Shown: positions 1 to 5,712 of the stretch, piece after piece | Position numbering within the stretch: the stretch's first letter is position 1 | How the letters are laid out: every line of letters starts with the position of its first letter | NCBI GenBank assembly: GCA_003149835.1 | Contig: QAMX01000067.1 | Coordinates: 1 to 7,246 of the forward strand | Source: Clostridiales bacterium | GTDB taxonomy: Bacteria > Bacillota > Clostridia > Oscillospirales > QAMX01 | DNA: 7,246 bases | Reading direction: 5' to 3' | The notes under the pieces: model-generated | What the model saw: the letters and a program-made list of their open reading frames with translations, nothing else | What the model was told of the DNA's origin: nothing | The model's database searches: none | Translations under genes and position numbers: made by a program

Positions 1-107
1 CCAGACTTTTTGAGAATATTTTTTCAGATACTATATGATTATTTGTCGTAAAAAGGCGAGTAAATGCATAATGTGATAATAAAATGATATAAATTTTGGA
101 AAAACTA
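1..107. other. A/T-rich upstream spacer, no gene seen
   Basis: This stretch is strongly A/T-rich and lies directly upstream of the promoter of the first gene. I see no convincing coding frame, no Shine-Dalgarno plus start, and no terminator hairpin. The A/T tracts between about 60 and 107 could act as an UP-type element for the promoter at 108-135, but that is inference from composition only. Whether a further array copy lies to the left cannot be told; the conserved end of the gene (the FFGQ-type tail) is not seen here. Confidence 0.5.
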
Positions 108-135
108 TTGACATCTTCTCCGTATATTGTATAAT
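108..135 (+). promoter_or_regulatory. SigA-type promoter of copy 1
   Basis: A perfect -35 box TTGACA (108-113) is followed after 16 bases by a perfect -10 box TATAAT (130-135). Transcription would start near 142 and give a leader of about 63 bases before the ATG at 206. The leader can form a small hairpin (GAGGC at 168-172 with GCCTC at 181-185). Both boxes are full consensus, so a high basal rate is likely unless a repressor acts. Confidence 0.85.
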
Positions 136-193
136 ATAAATAGCTGCTCCAATGGAAAAATGAAATAGAGGCTTGCAGCGGCCTCGAAAAAAC

Positions 194-198
194 GGAGG
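194..198 (+). promoter_or_regulatory. Ribosome binding site of copy 1
   Basis: GGAGG at 194-198 sits seven bases before the ATG at 206. This fixes the start at 206. The TTG at 173 that opens the same frame has no such site and would place 11 residues in front of the signal peptide. A second ATG at 201 is too close to the site and is in another frame, closed by TGA after two codons. Confidence 0.85.
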
Positions 199-205
199 GA
201 ATGTC

Positions 206-1597
206 ATGAAAAAGAAGGGAAGGTTCTTTTTGCTTGTCCTCGCGCTGGCGATGGTCGCGGCCGTGTTCGCCGGCTGCAAGGACGGCGGGGAGAACCCGGC
301 TGATACGACTCCGGTCGTAGACGCCGAGGCATTGAAGGGCTATAAACTCACGATCGCGGGAACCGACAAGGTGTTTCCGAAAAAAGACGAGAGCGGCAAC
401 TATCTGAACGCCTTGCAGGAGCAGTTCGCCGACGAGCTTGACGCGCTGACAGAGCGGCTCGGCATTGAGATCGAGCAGGTCGCTCTGCCCGAAGGCGACG
501 TGATCGAGTCGCTGATCAGCGCCGGCATGGGGGCGCTCAAGTATGCCGATCTGATTCACGCGGGACAGGATCAGTTCTGGTCGGTCGCCAAGGCCGGCGC
601 GCTGATCCCGCTGGACGACGAGCGCCTGACGTCAAGGGGGCTCAACTACACCGATTCGACGCGGTGGTACCAGACCAACCTCAAATGGACGGAGCTGTTC
701 GGCCATCCGTGGGGCTTGACGGTTGCGAGCGAATATGTCCCGGCGCAGACGGGCTATTTTATCACCTTTAATAAGGAGCTCTGCGCTTCCGCCGGCTACG
801 ACGACATGTATCAGCTCGTCCGTGACAAGAAGTGGAACTGGGATGCGTACCGCGAGATCGCTCGCGCGACGACGAAGGACCTCGACGCCGACGGCGTGCC
901 GGATATCTGGGGCACGGGCGCGACCGCGTGGGGCAACGAGGCCATCTCCAACGGCGTCCAGTACATAGGCGAGGTCGACGGCAAATGGCGGCTGACGATC
1001 AGCTCCGACGCGGGCATCGAGGCGCTGCAATTTCTCTATGACATGAACTACGCCGACGGGACGCGCTGGGACGTCTCTTCCGGTCAGTGCCGCGAGGCGT
1101 TCGCCAACGGCACGATTACGTTCAACTGGGCGCAGATGGGCCATATCAACGGCCCGGGCGAAACCATTTATGAATCCGCACACGACTACGGGATTATCCC
1201 GATGCCGCTGGGCCCGCGCGCGACGGAATATCTGTCGATGTCCAACGGGGTGGACGCGTTTGTGATTCAAAACTCCAACCAGGATCTCGACAAGGTCGTC
1301 CCGATCATAAACGAGTGGGCGCTGGTTGTCAACGATCCGGAAAGCTATCTGAAAATCCTCGACGACGGCCGCTGCCGCACCGAGGCGGACAAAGAGATGA
1401 TGATCACCTATATCATCCCCAACTACGCCATCAACAGGGGCAACATGAACGAAGAGATCTGGTCGCTGATCGATGACGACGGCAACAACGGCGGCATCAT
1501 CTCCGAGGTCTCCTACAACGGCATGACGCCGGCGCAGGCCATCGAGGCGTATGAAGCGCGCGTCAACGCCGCTCTCGACAAATTTTTTGATCAATAA
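206..1597 (+). CDS. Extracellular solute-binding lipoprotein, array copy 1
   Basis: The protein has 463 residues, normal for a family 1 or 8 substrate-binding lipoprotein of an ABC importer, most likely for a sugar or oligosaccharide (family inference). It would sit on the outer face of the membrane, capture substrate and deliver it to a permease. Residues 1-23 are a signal peptide (KKKGR, then a hydrophobic core) ending in the lipobox VFAGC, with lipidated Cys24. A short linker of about 21 residues leads to the binding domain from Tyr46. Landmarks are ALIPLDDERL (domain 1), GYFITFNKELC, the Asp-rich loop DLDADGVPDIWG at 225-236 (EF-hand-like, probable Ca2+ site, with Ala where the other copies have Gly), TRWD with Trp288 and Cys295, DYGIIPMPLGP, and the tail NAALDKFFDQ. 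It is the most divergent copy, with the shortest linker and poorer agreement in the N-terminal third. It has its own promoter. The substrate is unknown. Confidence 0.93.
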   Translation: MKKKGRFFLLVLALAMVAAVFAGCKDGGENPADTTPVVDAEALKGYKLTIAGTDKVFPKKDESGNYLNALQEQFADELDALTERLGIEIEQVALPEGDVIESLISAGMGALKYADLIHAGQDQFWSVAKAGALIPLDDERLTSRGLNYTDSTRWYQTNLKWTELFGHPWGLTVASEYVPAQTGYFITFNKELCASAGYDDMYQLVRDKKWNWDAYREIARATTKDLDADGVPDIWGTGATAWGNEAISNGVQYIGEVDGKWRLTISSDAGIEALQFLYDMNYADGTRWDVSSGQCREAFANGTITFNWAQMGHINGPGETIYESAHDYGIIPMPLGPRATEYLSMSNGVDAFVIQNSNQDLDKVVPIINEWALVVNDPESYLKILDDGRCRTEADKEMMITYIIPNYAINRGNMNEEIWSLIDDDGNNGGIISEVSYNGMTPAQAIEAYEARVNAALDKFFDQ

Positions 1598-1620
1598 TCC
1601 GGTTTATTCGTGCAGTTTTT

Positions 1621-1653
1621 ACAGGAGACGGCATCTTGGATGCCGTCTCCTGT
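1621..1653 (+). terminator. Perfect hairpin after copy 1, terminator-like
   Basis: A flawless 15-base stem (1621-1635 with 1639-1653) closes a three-base loop 23 bases after the stop of gene 1. The position suggests transcription end or protection of the mRNA 3' end. It lacks the usual run of T after the stem (GCTATTATAG follows), and the T run lies before it, so it is a poor intrinsic terminator on the + strand. It may act as an RNA stabiliser. Confidence 0.6.
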
Positions 1654-1747
1654 GCTATTATAGCAAATAAATCTTAAAACGGGCGTAAACGGAGTATATA
1701 TAGATAAAAATATGAATATAAAACGGAATTGCGCCTTATAAATGGCG

Positions 1748-1760
1748 TGAACGATGTTCA
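1748..1760. promoter_or_regulatory. Short dyad upstream of copy 2 promoter
   Basis: TGAAC and GTTCA form an inverted repeat around GAT, centred 26 bases before the -35 box of copy 2. The placement would suit an activator site. The half-sites are only five bases, so chance is a real alternative. It does not match a catabolite-response element well because the centre is odd-length and lacks the CG core. Confidence 0.25.
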
Positions 1761-1779
1761 AAACTTACAAAACAGGTGG

Positions 1780-1808
1780 TTAACAACGGCAGATTAACAA
1801 CATATAAT
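1780..1808 (+). promoter_or_regulatory. SigA-type promoter of copy 2
   Basis: The -35 box TTAACA (1780-1785, five of six consensus bases) is separated by 17 bases from a perfect -10 TATAAT (1803-1808). The start would be near 1815, leaving a leader of about 85 bases. A second TTAACA at 1794-1799 has no properly spaced -10 box. This promoter is unlike those of copies 3 and 4. Confidence 0.75.
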
Positions 1809-1827
1809 ACCATATAACTTGTTCCGC

Positions 1828-1850
1828 AAAAGGGGGGGCGATCGAAGCGG
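1828..1850 (+). promoter_or_regulatory. Purine-rich leader element of copy 2
   Basis: Four A and seven G bases (1828-1838) are followed by CG, ATC (1841-1843), GA and AGCGG (1846-1850). The leaders of copies 3 (3925-3944) and 4 (5761-5782) carry a similar arrangement. Its role is unknown. It could be a relic of a leader-ORF ribosome site or a binding site in the RNA. Confidence 0.35.
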
Positions 1851-1863
1851 ACGGAGCGGACGG
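1846..1863 (+). repeat. Perfect tandem 9-mer in copy 2 leader
   Basis: AGCGGACGG occurs twice back to back (1846-1854 and 1855-1863) in the untranslated leader between the promoter and the ribosome site. The other leaders carry only the AGCGG part once, so this looks like a local duplication. No function is evident. Confidence 0.7.
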
Positions 1864-1881
1864 ATTTTAACAGAAAAAATC

Positions 1882-1887
1882 AGGAGG
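1882..1887 (+). promoter_or_regulatory. Ribosome binding site of copy 2, long spacing
   Basis: AGGAGG at 1882-1887 precedes the ATG at 1900 by 12 bases, longer than the seven bases seen in the other three copies. This is still the best start: the signal peptide begins there. The TTG at 1819 in the same frame lies almost on the transcription start and would add 27 basic residues before the signal peptide. Confidence 0.75.
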
Positions 1888-1899
1888 TTTCGATTCAGC

Positions 1900-3357
1900 A
1901 TGAAAAAGTGTTCAAGATTCCTTGCGCTTGTGCTTGCGCTCGTAATGGTCGCGGCCATGTTTGCCGCCTGCGGCAGCAATGAAGAGCCAAACAGCACGAC
2001 GGCGGGGGCGGACGGTACGCCCAAAGTGACCGACACGGGCAGCGATGCGACGACACCTGATGCGACGACGCCGACACCGGACACGACGACGGAATCCGGC
2101 ATTGATGTTTCCGGGTATAATTTCACGATCGTCGGCAACGGCGACGTTTTTCCGGAGGAAAACGAAGACGGTACTTATAAAAACCAGCTCGAAGAAGAAT
2201 TGGCTGACAAGCTGGCCGAGCTGGAAGCGCGTCTCGATATTACGATTGAGAAGATGGACTATGCGAGCGACAATCGCCTTGAACTGGTGACGAGCGCGGC
2301 GCTGGGCGGCATCAAGATCGCCGACCTGCTGTGGCTGCGGCACACGGATTTCTGGCCGGCGGCCAAGGACAACATGCTGCTGCCGCTGGATGACGAGCGG
2401 CTGGTCAAGGAGGGCCTGAATTACACCGACGAGACGCGCTGGTATCAGCCGGCCATGAAATGGAGCGAGATGTTCGGTCACCAGTGGACTTTGAACGTGG
2501 CGAGCGAATATGTCGCGGTTCCGACGGGGTATTTCGTCTGCTTTAACAAGGAACTCTGCGCTTCGGCGGGCTACGACGATATGTATCAGCTCGTCCGCGA
2601 CAAAAAGTGGACCTGGGACGTCTACCGCGATATCGCGCGTAAGACGACGAAGGACGTCGACGGCGACGGCACGCCGGACATCTGGGGCACGGGCGCGACG
2701 GCCTGGGGCAACGAAGCGGTTTCCAACGGCGCGCAGTTTATCGGCCAGGTCGACGGCAAATGGCAGCTGACGATCAATTCGGACGCCGGCGTCCGCGCGT
2801 TGCAATTCCTGTATGACATGAACTACGGCGACAAGACGCGCTGGGACGTCGGCTCGGGCGAATGCCGCCAGGCGTTTGCCGACGGCACAATCACGTTCAA
2901 CTGGGCGCAGATGGGTCACATCAACGGACCGGGCGAAGTGATCTTCAACTCCGAGCACGACTACGGCATCATCCCGATGCCGATGGGCCCGGACGCGACG
3001 GAATACTACTCGATGGCGGGCGACCTCGACGCGTTTGTGATTCAGTCGGCGAACCAGGATCTCGACAAGGTGGTTCCGATCCTGAATGAGTGGGCGCTGA
3101 TTCTGAACGACACCGAGTCTTATCTGAGCCTCCTCGATGACGGCCGCTGCCGCACCGAAGAGGACAAGGCGATGCTGATCGACTATGTCATCCCCAACTT
3201 CGCGTTGAATATGGGCAATATCTGCCATGGCGCAAAGGAACTCGTCGATGAGGGCATCATCAGCGGCGTTTCCTACCACGGCCTGACGCCGCAGCAGGCG
3301 ATTGAAACATATGAAGCGAAGGTCAACGCCGCGCTCGACGCATTCTTCGGACAGTAA
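1900..3357 (+). CDS. Extracellular solute-binding lipoprotein, array copy 2
   Basis: The protein has 485 residues and is a paralogue of its neighbours. The signal peptide (1-23) ends in the lipobox MFAAC with lipidated Cys24; an extra Cys4 lies in the N-region. The linker is the longest of the array, about 48 residues of Thr, Asp, Pro and Gly, with a DATTP pentad doubled. The binding domain starts near Tyr73. It shows the LLPLDDERL segment, GYFVCFNKELC, the Asp-rich loop DVDGDGTPDIWG at 252-263 (probable Ca2+ site), TRWD (Trp315) with Cys322, DYGIIPMPMGP, and the tail NAALDAFFGQ. It has five Cys in the mature domain against two or three in the others (extra ones in YFVCF and NICHG). It is several residues shorter near the C-terminus, where the acidic DDD segment of copies 1 and 3 is replaced by NICHGAKELVDEG. 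It is probably a sugar-type binding protein; its ligand is unknown. Confidence 0.94.
   Translation: MKKCSRFLALVLALVMVAAMFAACGSNEEPNSTTAGADGTPKVTDTGSDATTPDATTPTPDTTTESGIDVSGYNFTIVGNGDVFPEENEDGTYKNQLEEELADKLAELEARLDITIEKMDYASDNRLELVTSAALGGIKIADLLWLRHTDFWPAAKDNMLLPLDDERLVKEGLNYTDETRWYQPAMKWSEMFGHQWTLNVASEYVAVPTGYFVCFNKELCASAGYDDMYQLVRDKKWTWDVYRDIARKTTKDVDGDGTPDIWGTGATAWGNEAVSNGAQFIGQVDGKWQLTINSDAGVRALQFLYDMNYGDKTRWDVGSGECRQAFADGTITFNWAQMGHINGPGEVIFNSEHDYGIIPMPMGPDATEYYSMAGDLDAFVIQSANQDLDKVVPILNEWALILNDTESYLSLLDDGRCRTEEDKAMLIDYVIPNFALNMGNICHGAKELVDEGIISGVSYHGLTPQQAIETYEAKVNAALDAFFGQ
2044..2073 (+). repeat. 15-base tandem repeat in copy 2 linker
   Basis: Two adjacent 15-base units (2044-2058 and 2059-2073) start GATGCGACGAC and differ only in their last bases. 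Each encodes Asp-Ala-Thr-Thr-Pro. The unit keeps the reading frame, so slippage would lengthen or shorten the linker by five residues without breaking the protein. Confidence 0.8.
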
Positions 3358-3388
3358 AAAAATATCATAATCCGGGTATTCCGGCAAG

Positions 3389-3422
3389 CAAAAGGCGCGG
3401 CAATCCGCCGCGCCTTTTGTTT
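3389..3422 (+). terminator. Intrinsic terminator of copy 2
   Basis: A 13-base perfect stem (3389-3401 with 3407-3419) with a five-base loop lies 31 bases after the stop of gene 2. The stem core is GGCGCGGC, flanked by A and T runs, followed by TTT broken by one G. The A run on the left also gives a T run on the opposite strand, so it may work both ways. Confidence 0.85.
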
Positions 3423-3439
3423 GCATTTGCGAGGTATAG

Positions 3440-3582
3440 ATGAAGAGCCAAACGGCACGGCGGCAGGGACGGAGAGCACGTCCGAAGCGGCCGGCGCGGG
3501 CAGCGGTGCGACGCCGGCGCGGGCTGTTGAGGCGTATGCAGCGCAGATCAACGCCGCGCTCGACAAATTTTTTGGACAATAA
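3440..3582 (+). pseudogene. Remnant of a fifth solute-binding lipoprotein copy
   Basis: Two separate parts of the family gene are fused here. Bases 3440-3515 align without gaps to the linker of copy 2 (1979-2054) with 61 of 76 identical; the frame reads EEPNGTAAG at its start. Bases 3511-3582 align without gaps to the last 24 codons of copy 1 (1526-1597) with 61 of 72 identical, and end in NAALDKFFGQ and TAA. Signal peptide, promoter, lipid Cys and the whole binding domain (about 400 codons) are missing. The two parts meet in a GACGCCG-like stretch present in both parent regions, which fits a deletion between short homologies. Both parts keep one frame, so the internal deletion was in frame. 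An ATG at 3440 opens another frame of Arg-rich sequence and is not a real start. I infer that it is not expressed. Confidence 0.85.
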
Positions 3583-3600
3583 ACCTTCGCCGCTCAAATA

Positions 3601-3637
3601 AAAAAGCGCGGGACGTATGACATGCCCCGCGCTTTTT
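3601..3637 (+). terminator. Intrinsic terminator behind the fifth-copy remnant
   Basis: A 12-base perfect stem (3601-3612, AAAAAGCGCGGG, with 3626-3637) has a 13-base loop and ends in a run of five T. It lies 18 bases after the stop of the remnant, as expected for the former terminator of that gene. The A and T runs make it symmetric, so it can end transcription in either direction. Confidence 0.8.
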
Positions 3638-3867
3638 ATTTGTTTCGATATCACAAAACCCAAAATAATAAAAAAGTTAAAAAACAAAAAATACCCATAC
3701 AGAGCCGGAGAATTTTAGAAAGACAAAAGAATTGAGAGAACAAGAGGGGGAAAGCAAAGAAAACAGCAAATGTCATTTTCGAAAAAATAAAAGATAATTC
3801 GCACGACAAATGCGAAAAACAGTCGAAAAGAACGGGGAAAAAACGAAAAATAAGAACCGAAATATGC
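3638..3867. other. A- and purine-rich spacer before copy 3
   Basis: About 230 bases without a gene. The + strand is dominated by A and by purine runs. It holds an inverted repeat TTCGCA (3798-3803) and TGCGAA (3811-3816) around seven bases, centred about 60 bases before the -35 box, and a ten-base palindrome TTTTCGAAAA at 3776-3785. Either could be a regulator site; neither is proven. A minus-strand frame covering this stretch is Phe- and Ser-rich, has no start signal and runs into the antisense of gene 3, so I do not call it. Confidence 0.5.
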
Positions 3868-3896
3868 TTGACACGGCGGGAAAAATCATATATACT
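3868..3896 (+). promoter_or_regulatory. SigA-type promoter of copy 3
   Basis: TTGACA (3868-3873), a 17-base spacer and TATACT (3891-3896) form a near-consensus promoter. The start would be near 3903, giving a leader of about 88 bases. The block AATATGCTTGACA (3861-3873) and the same -10 box recur with one difference upstream of copy 4, showing that these two promoters are duplicates. Confidence 0.85.
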
Positions 3897-3906
3897 TAGA
3901 CCCGAC

Positions 3907-3919
3907 AAATCAGTGATTT
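3907..3919. promoter_or_regulatory. Dyad at the predicted transcription start of copy 3
   Basis: AAATCA (3907-3912) and TGATTT (3914-3919) form a perfect inverted repeat around one G, a few bases after the predicted start. A repressor bound here would block transcription. No equivalent is seen at copy 4 despite the related promoter. It could be chance in A/T-rich DNA. Confidence 0.3.
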
Positions 3920-3924
3920 TACCG

Positions 3925-3944
3925 AAAGGAGGATAGGGGAGCGG
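3925..3944 (+). promoter_or_regulatory. Purine-rich leader element of copy 3
   Basis: AAAGGAGG (3925-3932), a full Shine-Dalgarno match, is followed by ATA, four G and AGCGG (3940-3944). No ATG, GTG or TTG lies at a usable distance, so this ribosome site appears orphaned. The real site for gene 3 is at 3979-3983. Copies 2 and 4 have a matching arrangement. Confidence 0.4.
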
Positions 3945-3978
3945 CGAGGGGAAACTCTGTACAAACGCTATAAAAATC

Positions 3979-3983
3979 GGAGG
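3979..3983 (+). promoter_or_regulatory. Ribosome binding site of copy 3
   Basis: GGAGG lies seven bases before the ATG at 3991, where a typical lipoprotein signal peptide begins. The string GGAGGTTTC is also found at copy 2 (1883-1891), with five more bases before its ATG. Confidence 0.85.
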
Positions 3984-3990
3984 TTTCAAT

Positions 3991-5442
3991 ATGAAAAGGT
4001 ATTCAAGGCTGCTGGCGCTTTTGCTCGTGCTCGTAATGGTCACGGCGATGTTTGCCGCCTGCGGCAAAGATGACAACGGGCCTGACGAAACGACCGTCTC
4101 GACGGGCGACTCGACTTCTGCGCCGGACGGCACGACGCCGGGCGAAACGACCCCGGACGTTACAACGGCGCCGCAGACTTATGACGGCTACGACTTTACG
4201 ATTTACGGCAGCGGCGACGTTTTCCCGGAAACCAACGAGGACGGCAGCTATAAGAGCCAGCTCGAAGAGGAACTGGCCGACAAGCTGGCCGAGCTGGAAG
4301 AACGGCTCGACATCACCGTCACCAAGATCGACGCCGCGGACAACAAGCTGGAAGCGGTGACGAGCGCGGCGCTGTCCGGCGACAAGCTCGCCGATTTGAT
4401 CTGGCTGCGGCAGAAAGAGTTCTGGCCGGCGGCGAAAGCCAACGCCCTGCTCCCGCTGGATGATCAGAAGCTGGTCGACGCGGGCTTAAATTATCAGGAC
4501 GAGACGCGCTGGTATCAGGTCGCCGTCAAGTGGACGGAGCTGTTCGGCCATCCGTGGGGGCTCCGCGTTGCGAGCGAATACGTCGCGATCCCGACCGGTT
4601 ATTTTGTCACCTTTAATAAAGAGCTCTGCGCTTCCGCGGGCTACGACGATATGTATCAGCTCGTCCGCGACAAGCAGTGGAGATGGGACGTGTACCTTGA
4701 CATCGCCCGCAAGGTGACCAAGGATGTCGACGGCGACGGCGTCAACGACATCTGGGGCACGGGCGCGACCGCGTGGGGCAACGAAGCGGTCACCAACGGC
4801 GTTCAATTTATCGGCGAAGTCGACGGCAAATGGCAGATGACCATTGACTCCCCGGCCGGTATCGAGGCGTTGCAGTTCCTGTATGACATGAACTACGGCG
4901 AGGGAACGCGCAGAGACGACAGCTCCGGCAACCTCCGTCAGGCGTTCGCGGACGGCACGATCGCCTTCAACTGGGCGGCGATGAACCATATCAACGGGCC
5001 CGGCGAAGTGATCTTCAACTCCGAGCACGACTACGGTATCATCCCGATGCCGATGGGCCCGGACGCGACGGAATATACGTCCATGCACAACGACCTCGAC
5101 GCGTTTGTGATTCAGGCGGCGAATGAAGACCTCGACAAGGTTGTCCCGATCATGAACGAGTGGGCGCTGATCGTTAACGACACCGAGTCCTACCTCGATA
5201 TGCTCGACGACGGCCGCTGCCGCACCGAGGCGGACAGGGAAATGATGATGGAATACATCATTCCGAACTTCACGCTGAATCTGGGCAACATGACGGAAGA
5301 TATCTGGATGATCGTCGACGATGACGATGAAGGCGGCGGTATCATCTCCTCCGTCTCCTATCTGGGCAAGACGCCGCAGCAGGCGATTGAGGCGCACAGA
5401 GATAAGCTCAACGCCGCGCTCAATGCGTTCTTCGGCCAATAA
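3991..5442 (+). CDS. Extracellular solute-binding lipoprotein, array copy 3
   Basis: The protein has 483 residues. The signal peptide (1-23) ends in MFAAC with lipidated Cys24. A Thr/Pro/Asp/Gly linker (about 25-64) carries three TTP or TAP motifs. The binding domain begins near Tyr67. It has NALLPLDDQKL, GYFVTFNKELC, the probable Ca2+ loop DVDGDGVNDIWG at 245-256, DYGIIPMPMGP and the tail NAALNAFFGQ. It should bind a substrate outside the cell for an ABC importer whose membrane parts are not in this window. It is closest to copy 4 over most of its length, but a 74-base block near 5002-5075 is almost identical to copy 2. One oddity is that the conserved TRWD...C of the other copies reads TRRDDSSGNL, with Arg308 for Trp and Leu315 for Cys, so only two Cys remain in the mature domain. 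This may change ligand contact or a disulfide. It has its own promoter and terminator. Confidence 0.95.
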   Translation: MKRYSRLLALLLVLVMVTAMFAACGKDDNGPDETTVSTGDSTSAPDGTTPGETTPDVTTAPQTYDGYDFTIYGSGDVFPETNEDGSYKSQLEEELADKLAELEERLDITVTKIDAADNKLEAVTSAALSGDKLADLIWLRQKEFWPAAKANALLPLDDQKLVDAGLNYQDETRWYQVAVKWTELFGHPWGLRVASEYVAIPTGYFVTFNKELCASAGYDDMYQLVRDKQWRWDVYLDIARKVTKDVDGDGVNDIWGTGATAWGNEAVTNGVQFIGEVDGKWQMTIDSPAGIEALQFLYDMNYGEGTRRDDSSGNLRQAFADGTIAFNWAAMNHINGPGEVIFNSEHDYGIIPMPMGPDATEYTSMHNDLDAFVIQAANEDLDKVVPIMNEWALIVNDTESYLDMLDDGRCRTEADREMMMEYIIPNFTLNLGNMTEDIWMIVDDDDEGGGIISSVSYLGKTPQQAIEAHRDKLNAALNAFFGQ

Positions 5443-5485
5443 ACAAATCGGCTCGGTTTCTGAAACGGTACAATTGATGGATTTT

Positions 5486-5523
5486 GGCAGGGCGCGGCAG
5501 AAGCTTGCCGCGCCCTGCCTTTA
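5486..5523 (+). terminator. Intrinsic terminator of copy 3
   Basis: A 14-base perfect stem (5486-5499 with 5506-5519), GGCAGGGCGCGGCA on the left arm, closes a six-base loop and is followed by TTTATT. It lies 43 bases after the stop of gene 3. The arm contains the GGCGCGGC core also found in the terminator of copy 2, as expected for duplicated units. Confidence 0.85.
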
Positions 5524-5529
5524 TTGTCA

Positions 5530-5574
5530 TTATCGTGAATATTATTATAGAAATATGCAGAATATTCATGATAA
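5530..5574. repeat. 14-base A/T-rich inverted repeat after copy 3 terminator
   Basis: Bases 5530-5543 pair with 5561-5574 in 13 of 14 positions, the exception being a G-T pair; the loop has 17 bases. It directly follows the copy 3 terminator and lies about 140 bases before the copy 4 promoter. It could be a second stem-loop of the mRNA end, a regulator site, or the trace of a small mobile sequence. I recognise no known element. Confidence 0.5.
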
Positions 5575-5712
5575 ATAGACGAGATTTACATTAAAACGAT
5601 AGATAAAAACTTTAAAACAAACAAAGTAACATGGATAAAAAGTGATAAAAATATGAAAACAGAAAAATGATTTCAGAAAAGGAAAAAGGCGGAACAAAGA
5701 GGAAAAATACGC
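5575..5712. other. A-rich spacer before copy 4 promoter
   Basis: No gene is seen. The + strand is A-rich and contains GATAAAA three times (from 5602, 5633 and 5644), the last within the 14-mer GATAAAAATATGAA (5644-5657) shared with the region before copy 2. The A tracts near the -35 box could act as an UP element. Confidence 0.45.

Larger units (their letters stand above)
1598..1779. other. Intergenic spacer between copies 1 and 2
   Basis: The spacer is A/T-rich after the hairpin at 1621-1653. It holds a small perfect palindrome at 1653-1665 (TGCTAT, T, ATAGCA) directly after the hairpin, and a dyad at 1748-1760. I see no coding frame with a start signal. The 14-mer GATAAAAATATGAA at 1703-1716 recurs upstream of copy 4 (5644-5657). 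Confidence 0.5.

Noticed and set aside
1748..1760. Catabolite-response (CcpA) site before copy 2
   Set aside because: The dyad has a three-base centre and does not carry the CG core of the 14-base consensus, so I list it only as an unassigned dyad.
1819..1899. TTG start that would add 27 residues to copy 2
   Set aside because: It lies within a few bases of the predicted transcription start, has no ribosome site and would put a basic stretch before the signal peptide. The TTG at 173 for copy 1 fails on the ribosome-site and signal-peptide grounds.
3440..3601. 53-codon Arg-rich frame starting at the ATG at 3440
   Set aside because: It is out of frame with the family similarity of the same bases; the conserved EEPN and NAALDKFFGQ parts are in another frame. 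The composition is that of a GC-rich gene read in the wrong frame.
3358..3660. Insertion sequence or CRISPR array between copies 2 and 3
   Set aside because: The repeats here are two terminator stems and a gene remnant. There are no regularly spaced repeats, transposase codons or target-site duplication.
1912..3687. Very long minus-strand open frame opposite copy 2 (591 codons), with similar ones at 632-1594, 4486-5439 and 6180-7229
   Set aside because: These frames use the exact codon register of the sense genes, so their stops arise only from sense TTA, CTA or TCA codons, which these GC-rich genes rarely use. The products are Arg- and Val-rich, lack ribosome sites and look alike only because the sense genes are paralogues.
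3651..4133. Minus-strand frame of 160 codons in the spacer before copy 3
   Set aside because: It runs from the antisense of the copy 3 signal peptide and linker through A-rich spacer, which gives Phe- and Ser-rich sequence. It has no ribosome site or domain and crosses the copy 3 promoter.
5321..5578. Plus-strand frame of 85 codons across the end of copy 3
   Set aside because: It overlaps the copy 3 end in another frame and passes through its terminator; it has no ribosome site.
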